A stretch of DNA of 64,000 nt, taken from positions 1 to 64,000 of the forward strand of contig NZ_CANNCR010000019.1 in NCBI RefSeq assembly GCF_947503125.1, written 5' to 3'. Both the position numbers and the translations under genes were made by a program. Below the pieces are notes generated by a model that had not been told where the DNA came from, searched no databases, and saw nothing but the letters and a program-made list of their open reading frames with translations. Origin of the DNA: an uncultured Metabacillus sp. (GTDB lineage Bacteria > Bacillota > Bacilli > Bacillales > Bacillaceae). Of the stretch, positions 57,787 to 64,000 are shown one piece after another (positions within the stretch are counted from its first letter, which is position 1; the number at the start of each line of letters is the position of its first letter).

Positions 57787-58050
57787 TGGTTAAAGGAATC
57801 ATTCCCAACCACTCACGTCCTTCTACTACAAAAAGTGAAAAAACACAAAATATTCTTTCAATAAAGGTTGACTTTGTTAGAAAAACTAACCAAAATAGGT
57901 TGTATCAATTTCTGCAATTATAAAAATACTAAATGAGGATAGCTTATTGTATCAAACGAATATTACAATTGAGAAAACCTTATAATATTCGTATTTAAGC
58001 CGACTAAACGGCAAATTTCATAAAAAAAATAAAAATATTTCAGAAAATCT
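57787..58050. other. AT-rich gap between ywlG and glyA
   Basis: No ORF, repeat or recognisable operator is seen. The glyA promoter lies at its right end. Confidence 0.4.
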
Positions 58051-58080
58051 TTTACAATACAGCATATTAACGTGTACAAT
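58051..58080 (+). promoter_or_regulatory. Candidate sigma-A promoter for glyA
   Basis: TTTACA (58051-58056), 18 bp, TACAAT (58075-58080), 78 bp upstream of the start. Confidence 0.6.
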
Positions 58081-58158
58081 ATAGTTGGAATTAGACGTTG
58101 AAAAAGCTGTGTAGGACAAATTCATAACAAGGTTTTGATTGAAGGGAGATTGTAACGA

Positions 58159-59400
58159 ATGAAATTTTTACCAGAACAAGATGCGAAAGTTTTTGAAGCG
58201 ATTCAGCTTGAGCGTACTCGTCAAGAAACAAAAATTGAATTGATTGCTTCTGAAAACTTTGTAAGTGAAGCTGTCATGGAAGCACAAGGATCAGTGCTTA
58301 CAAATAAATATGCAGAGGGATATCCTGGTCGTCGTTATTATGGTGGCTGTGAGCATGTTGACGTTGTTGAGGATATTGCAAGAGACCGTGCAAAAGAAAT
58401 CTTCGGTGCAGAATATGTAAATGTTCAGCCGCACTCAGGTGCGCAAGCGAATATGGGTGTTTATTTCACGATTTTAGAGCATGGTGACACAGTATTAGGA
58501 ATGAACTTATCACATGGCGGTCACTTAACACACGGCAGCCCTGTAAACTTTAGTGGTGTTCAATACAACTTTGTTGAATATGGTGTTGATGAAAAAACAC
58601 ACCGCATCAATTATGAGGATGTATTAGAAAAAGCTAGACTTCATAAGCCAAAGCTAATTGTTGCTGGTGCTAGTGCATATCCGAGAGCAATTGATTTTAA
58701 AAAATTCCGTGAAATCGCTGATGAAGTTGGCGCTTATTTCATGGTGGATATGGCTCATATCGCAGGTTTAGTTGCTGCTGGTTTACATGAAAACCCGGTA
58801 CCATATGCTGATTTTGTGACAACAACAACACACAAAACACTTCGTGGCCCACGCGGTGGTATGATTTTATGTAAAGAAGAGTTTGGCAAGAAAATTGACA
58901 AATCGATCTTCCCTGGAATTCAAGGCGGTCCGCTTATGCATGTTATCGCTGCAAAAGCAGTTGCATTTGGCGAAGCTCTTCAAGACAGCTTTAAAACATA
59001 TGCACAAAACATTATTGACAATGCAAAGCATTTAGCTGGAAAATTACAAGCAGAAGGACTTACTCTTGTATCTGGCGGTACTGATAATCACCTATTATTA
59101 GTTGATGTTCGTTCCCTTGGATTAACAGGAAAAGTTGCAGAGCATGTATTGGATGAAATCGGAATTACTGTCAATAAAAACACCATTCCATTCGAAACAG
59201 AAAGTCCGTTTGTAACAAGCGGTATCCGTATCGGAACAGCTGCTGTAACAAGCCGCGGATTTGGATTAGAGGAAATGGATGAAATCGGCAGCATCATTGC
59301 GTTCGCATTAAAAAATCACGAAGATTCATCAAAGCTTGCTGAGGCAAAACAACGCGTAGAAGACTTAACAAGCAAATTCCCTTTATATCGTAACCTATAA
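58159..59400 (+). CDS. glyA: Serine hydroxymethyltransferase
   Basis: 413 residues. The PLP-binding Lys226 is in [14 protein letters not shown]; other conserved pieces are [32 protein letters not shown] and the aspartate-containing VDMAHIAGL. It makes glycine and methylene-tetrahydrofolate from serine. The start has GAAGGGAG upstream. A terminator follows, so it is monocistronic. Confidence 0.97.
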   Translation: MKFLPEQDAKVFEAIQLERTRQETKIELIASENFVSEAVMEAQGSVLTNKYAEGYPGRRYYGGCEHVDVVEDIARDRAKEIFGAEYVNVQPHSGAQANMGVYFTILEHGDTVLGMNLSHGGHLTHGSPVNFSGVQYNFVEYGVDEKTHRINYEDVLEKARLHKPKLIVAGASAYPRAIDFKKFREIADEVGAYFMVDMAHIAGLVAAGLHENPVPYADFVTTTTHKTLRGPRGGMILCKEEFGKKIDKSIFPGIQGGPLMHVIAAKAVAFGEALQDSFKTYAQNIIDNAKHLAGKLQAEGLTLVSGGTDNHLLLVDVRSLGLTGKVAEHVLDEIGITVNKNTIPFETESPFVTSGIRIGTAAVTSRGFGLEEMDEIGSIIAFALKNHEDSSKLAEAKQRVEDLTSKFPLYRNL

Positions 59401-59408
59401 TTAAAAGA

Positions 59409-59438
59409 TGGGCGGCTTCCTATGAAGCCGTCCTTTTT
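59409..59438 (+). terminator. Intrinsic terminator after glyA
   Basis: GGGCGGCTTC/GAAGCCGTCC followed by T5. Confidence 0.9.
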
Positions 59439-59576
59439 GCACTCTACTAACCATTCTCACACTAGAAAATCCTCTCCCATTCTACCAACAATGTTTCCTG
59501 GTAACGTCTTATTAAAACCATAAGATGGTGTATAATTAATAAGATCGAACTTGAAACTATGATTGAATTTCTGTAA

Positions 59577-60242
<666 letters not shown>

Positions 60243-60248
60243 ATTATA

Positions 60249-60286
60249 GAAATAGGGAAATCTCAGAAATGGGGTTTCCTATTTTT
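60249..60286 (+). terminator. Intrinsic terminator after upp
   Basis: AATAGGGAAA/TTTCCTATT (one bulge) followed by T5. Confidence 0.7.
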
Positions 60287-60349
60287 ATGCCTTCTACAGT
60301 ACATGTTTTTCGAAATGAAAGAACAGAATAACGATAGAGGTGGTTTTTA

Positions 60350-62578
60350 ATGGGAACTAAGAAACAATTTATTTTGTATTTGATCTTATTCATTGTCATT
60401 TCGATAAGCACCACAGCAAATGGTGAAACCTTTCCTAAAAGACCGCCCTTGCCATCGGATGAAGAGGCAAGCATGCAAAAGCTTATGTTGGTTGTGAAAA
60501 AAGATGATTTTCTTCCTATTAAGAACAAGCTGGAGCAACAATCCAAGATCACGATCCATCAAATGTATCAACATGTTTTTTATGGTTTTTCTATAGAAGG
60601 GCCTGCTGAAAAAGTAATGGCTCTCAGTAATGATCCTGCAGTTCTGCATTCTAGCCCTGTTGTTTCCTATCGCCCGTTCATCAAAGAAAGTGTGCCATTT
60701 ATCGGTGGAGGTGATGTGAGAGGATTATTTGACCGTGATCACCACAGGTTAACCGGCAAAGGAGTAAAAGTAGCTGTCATCGATACAGGGGTTGATTATC
60801 ACCATCCTGATTTACATCGAAACTATAAAGGCGGCTATGATGTCATTGATGATGATAAAGATCCAATGGAGACGAAGGCTAAGGATGGAAATGAAACCAT
60901 TCATGGCACACATGTGGCAGGGATTATTGCAGCAAATGGAAAATTAATGGGCGTTGCTCCAGAGGCGGAAATCTATGCATATCGAGCATTAGGGCCTGGT
61001 GGTATGGGCACCTCTGATCAGGTGATCGCGGCAATCGAAAAGGCAATCAAGGATAAAGTGGATATAATCAATCTTTCTTTAGGGAATAGTGTGAATGGTC
61101 CTGATTGGCCAACAAGTCTTGCGCTTGACCGTGCTGTTGAAGCGGGGATCGTTGCTGTGACATCAAGCGGTAATTCGGGGCCAGCTGTCTGGTCGGTTGG
61201 TTCACCTGGTACATCCGCTAAAGCCATTTCGGTTGGAGCGTCATCACCACCGCTTCAAATGCCCTATTTAAAAATTTCAGGTGTAAGAACTCTCATTAAA
61301 ATGAATCAAATCCAGGGAGCAAAGCCTTGGGAAATGCATGGATTAGATGAGGTCGTTTTAGGAGGAATAGGGGCGAAGCAAGATCTAAAGAAGTCGGTAA
61401 ACGGTAAAATAGTTCTCATCGAAAGAGGAAAAATTACTTTTACAGAAAAGGTGCTCAATGCAAAGCAGCGGGGAGCAAAGGCGGTTATTATTTACAATAA
61501 TGTAAAAGGCAATTTTTCAGGATCATTAGAAATACCACTAGAAATTCCTGTAGTATCGATCTCAAAAGAAGCAGGGGCCCTAATTAAAAAACAGTTAAAC
61601 AAGCAGCCTAGCGTTCGAACCATTTATAAAAAGGAAGAAGATGAGCTTGCTGATTTTAGCTCGAGGGGTCCAGTAACAAATACATGGGGGATAAAACCGG
61701 ATGTTGTTGCCCCTGGTGTTGCAATCGATAGCACGATTCCAAATGGATATTTAGCAATGCAAGGAACAAGCATGGCCGCTCCGCATGTCGCTGGAGCCTG
61801 CGCATTATTAAAACAAGCACACCCAAACTGGAGACCTGAACAAATAAAAGCTGCTTTAATGAATACAGCATCACCTTTAACGAATGCACGAAAGGAAAGG
61901 CTGAAGCCTATTGAACAAGGTACTGGGAGAATTAATCTAAAAGAGGCAATTAAGGCGAAGGTGCTGATCTATCCAGGATCCCTTACTTTTGGGAAATATA
62001 AGACACGGCATCCGCGCACAAAAAAACAACAAAAAATCACTTTTGATAATCAGTCAAATCTTGTGCAAACGGCATATGTAAAAACACCGTACAATGAGCC
62101 TGGAATCCAATGGGTGCTTCCACCAAAAATCACATTACAGCCTGGTGAGAAAAAACAAGTGGAAATTGGACTGGACATAACACCAAGTCGATTAAAGCCA
62201 GGGATTCATCAGGGATGGCTGCACGTTATACAAGGTGAAAGGCAAATCGAAATTCCCTATTTATTTGTAGTGGATGAACCGAATTACCCTAGAGTGATGG
62301 GCTTTGAGTTTGCCTATGGTGACCAACCAAAATCATATAAGTATCAGCTTTATTTGCCAGGCGGGGCTGATGAGATGGGAATTGCCTTATATGATCCGGA
62401 CACATTGACGTTTGCAGGTTTTTTGGATTGGCGCAGAAATGTACCAAGAGGGGTGGTTGAAAAAGAGGTGAAAAAGGAAAAATTGAAATTGAAAAAAGGA
62501 TTGTACAAAGCACTCATTTTTGCCAAAAAAAGCGGAAAGGAAGATCAGATTGAGGTTGATATTTTACTAAGTGAATAA
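60350..62578 (+). CDS. Secreted subtilisin-like serine protease with PA domain (Vpr-like)
   Basis: 742 residues. Signal peptide (to about residue 25), inhibitor I9 propeptide (about 43-108), then an S8 catalytic domain with Asp145 (VIDTGVD), His185 (HGTHVAG), Asn275 (SSGNSGP) and Ser474 (GTSMAAP). A protease-associated domain (about 335-425) interrupts the catalytic domain, as in minor extracellular protease Vpr. The C-terminal 190 residues look like fibronectin-type beta domains. It is not present between upp and atp in B. subtilis. AGAGGTGG lies upstream. Confidence 0.92.
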   Translation: MGTKKQFILYLILFIVISISTTANGETFPKRPPLPSDEEASMQKLMLVVKKDDFLPIKNKLEQQSKITIHQMYQHVFYGFSIEGPAEKVMALSNDPAVLHSSPVVSYRPFIKESVPFIGGGDVRGLFDRDHHRLTGKGVKVAVIDTGVDYHHPDLHRNYKGGYDVIDDDKDPMETKAKDGNETIHGTHVAGIIAANGKLMGVAPEAEIYAYRALGPGGMGTSDQVIAAIEKAIKDKVDIINLSLGNSVNGPDWPTSLALDRAVEAGIVAVTSSGNSGPAVWSVGSPGTSAKAISVGASSPPLQMPYLKISGVRTLIKMNQIQGAKPWEMHGLDEVVLGGIGAKQDLKKSVNGKIVLIERGKITFTEKVLNAKQRGAKAVIIYNNVKGNFSGSLEIPLEIPVVSISKEAGALIKKQLNKQPSVRTIYKKEEDELADFSSRGPVTNTWGIKPDVVAPGVAIDSTIPNGYLAMQGTSMAAPHVAGACALLKQAHPNWRPEQIKAALMNTASPLTNARKERLKPIEQGTGRINLKEAIKAKVLIYPGSLTFGKYKTRHPRTKKQQKITFDNQSNLVQTAYVKTPYNEPGIQWVLPPKITLQPGEKKQVEIGLDITPSRLKPGIHQGWLHVIQGERQIEIPYLFVVDEPNYPRVMGFEFAYGDQPKSYKYQLYLPGGADEMGIALYDPDTLTFAGFLDWRRNVPRGVVEKEVKKEKLKLKKGLYKALIFAKKSGKEDQIEVDILLSE

Positions 62579-62684
62579 TTTAGTTTGTTTAACAAAGTCA
62601 AGGGGTTGACTAGTGAAATTGTGAACGATTTGTGAGATTTTGTGACGATTGCGGTAGATTGTGAATATTTTAACTTTAAACAGA

Positions 62685-62713
62685 TTGACATCAACTATGT
62701 GCTATTGTATGCT
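62685..62713 (+). promoter_or_regulatory. Sigma-A promoter of the ATP synthase operon
   Basis: TTGACA (62685-62690), 17 bp, TATGCT (62708-62713), about 95 bp upstream of atpZ. Confidence 0.7.
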
Positions 62714-62808
62714 ATACGAGGGTGTAATGATAAGGTTTACAATACCATTCTAGAACCCGCTTTTCAACTCCTAATTCCGTTATAAATCAAGTAGCGAGGA
62801 TTTATAGA

Positions 62809-63030
62809 ATGCGACAAAAACACCGCCATCCGCTTCATGCGATGGGCCTAATGTCTGCCATCCTTTCCCAATTAGCAGGCTCTGTCTTGCTGGGCATTTT
62901 TGCTGGGAAATGGGTAGATGAATATTTTCATACTGAACCGTTGTTTTTGATCGTAGGCCTTCTGCTTGGGCTAGCTGTTGGGATTTATGCCATGCTCAGA
63001 TTAGTCCACCACTATTTCTCAGGAGAATAA
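62809..63030 (+). CDS. atpZ: AtpZ/AtpI family protein
   Basis: 73 residues with two membrane helices (MSAILSQLAGSVLLGIFAG; PLFLIVGLLLGLAVGIYAML). This short protein precedes atpI in many Bacillaceae; the family has been linked to Mg/Ca transport and ATP synthase assembly. A GCGAGG-type site precedes the ATG. It is the first gene of the atp operon, 6 bp before atpI. Confidence 0.85.
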   Translation: MRQKHRHPLHAMGLMSAILSQLAGSVLLGIFAGKWVDEYFHTEPLFLIVGLLLGLAVGIYAMLRLVHHYFSGE

Positions 63031-63036
63031 CATTTC

Positions 63037-63405
63037 ATGTTTGATATGCATCTGATGTTTCGCAGATATCGTAAGTACATATTATATCTACTTTCCCTCT
63101 ATGTAGCAGGGTGGGGGTTTACGGAATATCAGTCTGTTTTCCTAGGTTTAGTACTCGGGACAAGCATAAGTCTTTACAATTTGTGGATCATGGTACGAAA
63201 GCACAATCAGTTCGATCGTGCCATCCAGGAAGGAAGGAAGACGGGGTCGCTGGGAACGACATCGCGAATGGCAGCAGCTGGTGTTGCAGTCTTTTTCGCA
63301 ATTAAGTTTCCTGACTATTTTCATTTGGTTAGTGTAGTTATTGGATTAATGACGATGTACATCGTTATTATGATAGATTATGTAGTTCAACATTCACGCG
63401 CTTAG
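63037..63405 (+). CDS. atpI: ATP synthase subunit I
   Basis: 122 residues with four predicted membrane helices (LYVAGWGF, FLGLVLGTSISLYNLWIM, AAAGVAVFFAIKF, VIGLMTMYIVIMIDYV). AtpI assists c-ring assembly in the F1Fo complex. It lies between atpZ and atpB. No strong ribosome binding site is seen, so coupling to atpZ is likely. Confidence 0.88.
   Translation: MFDMHLMFRRYRKYILYLLSLYVAGWGFTEYQSVFLGLVLGTSISLYNLWIMVRKHNQFDRAIQEGRKTGSLGTTSRMAAAGVAVFFAIKFPDYFHLVSVVIGLMTMYIVIMIDYVVQHSRA

Positions 63406-64000
<595 letters not shown>

Noticed and set aside
58021-58158. PurR box in front of glyA
   Set aside because: I saw no pair of CCGAA-type half-sites at the required spacing.

Overview
The window is a chromosomal segment of an endospore-forming member of the Bacillaceae. 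Three things support this: AT-rich Gram-positive style genes with strong GGAGG ribosome binding sites and frequent GTG/TTG starts; sporulation genes (spo0F, spoIIR, racA); and a gene order that follows the Bacillus subtilis ywhB-to-atp region almost gene by gene. I recognise a Bacillus-related genus (Bacillus/Cytobacillus/Mesobacillus-like) but cannot fix the species.

Layout. 1-6.9 kb: ywhB, ywhC, ywhD, pbpG, speE, speB. 7-10.6 kb: a secreted CAP-domain protein, a short secreted hypothetical protein, then ywiB-argS. 10.7-15 kb: an accessory sugar/inositol-type module (sodium symporter, Gfo/Idh/MocA dehydrogenase, LacI regulator) with repeated TAAGCGCTTA operators. 15-17.3 kb: uvsE and a cardiolipin synthase, leftward. 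17.5-28.2 kb: a fatty/branched acyl-CoA block (fadF, thiolase, 3-hydroxyacyl-CoA dehydrogenase, two acyl-CoA dehydrogenases, TetR regulator, fused isobutyryl-CoA mutase icmF) with TetR-type palindromes. 28.5-38.3 kb: rpoE, pyrG with a CTP-sensing leader, ywjG, spo0F, fbaA, murZ, rho, rpmE. 38.5-46 kb: tdk, an intact IS200-type element, racA, ywkD, prfA, prmC, spoIIR, ywlB, ywlC. 46.2-52.6 kb: a complete D-glucarate catabolic cluster inserted relative to B. subtilis. 52.6-60.2 kb: a 46-aa protein, mntP, a PhoP-box-controlled alkaline phosphatase, a lipoprotein, ywlE, rpiB, ywlG, glyA, upp. 60.3-64 kb: a large secreted subtilase and the start of the ATP synthase operon (atpZ, atpI, atpB cut by the window edge).

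Most genes are ordinary housekeeping genes. The unexplained material is intergenic. (1) At least eleven copies of a modular 120-250 bp structured repeat have arms that change together between copies, which points to selection on a folded structure. (2) Two unrelated short tandem arrays, one with an exact 21-bp period and one with a 20-21-bp period, lie directly upstream of rpoE and spoIIR. (3) A DnaA-box cluster spans ywlB-ywlC. (4) A hairpin element bounded by a 10-bp inverted repeat lies upstream of rho. I found no phage, CRISPR array, rRNA or tRNA, and no obvious defence system.
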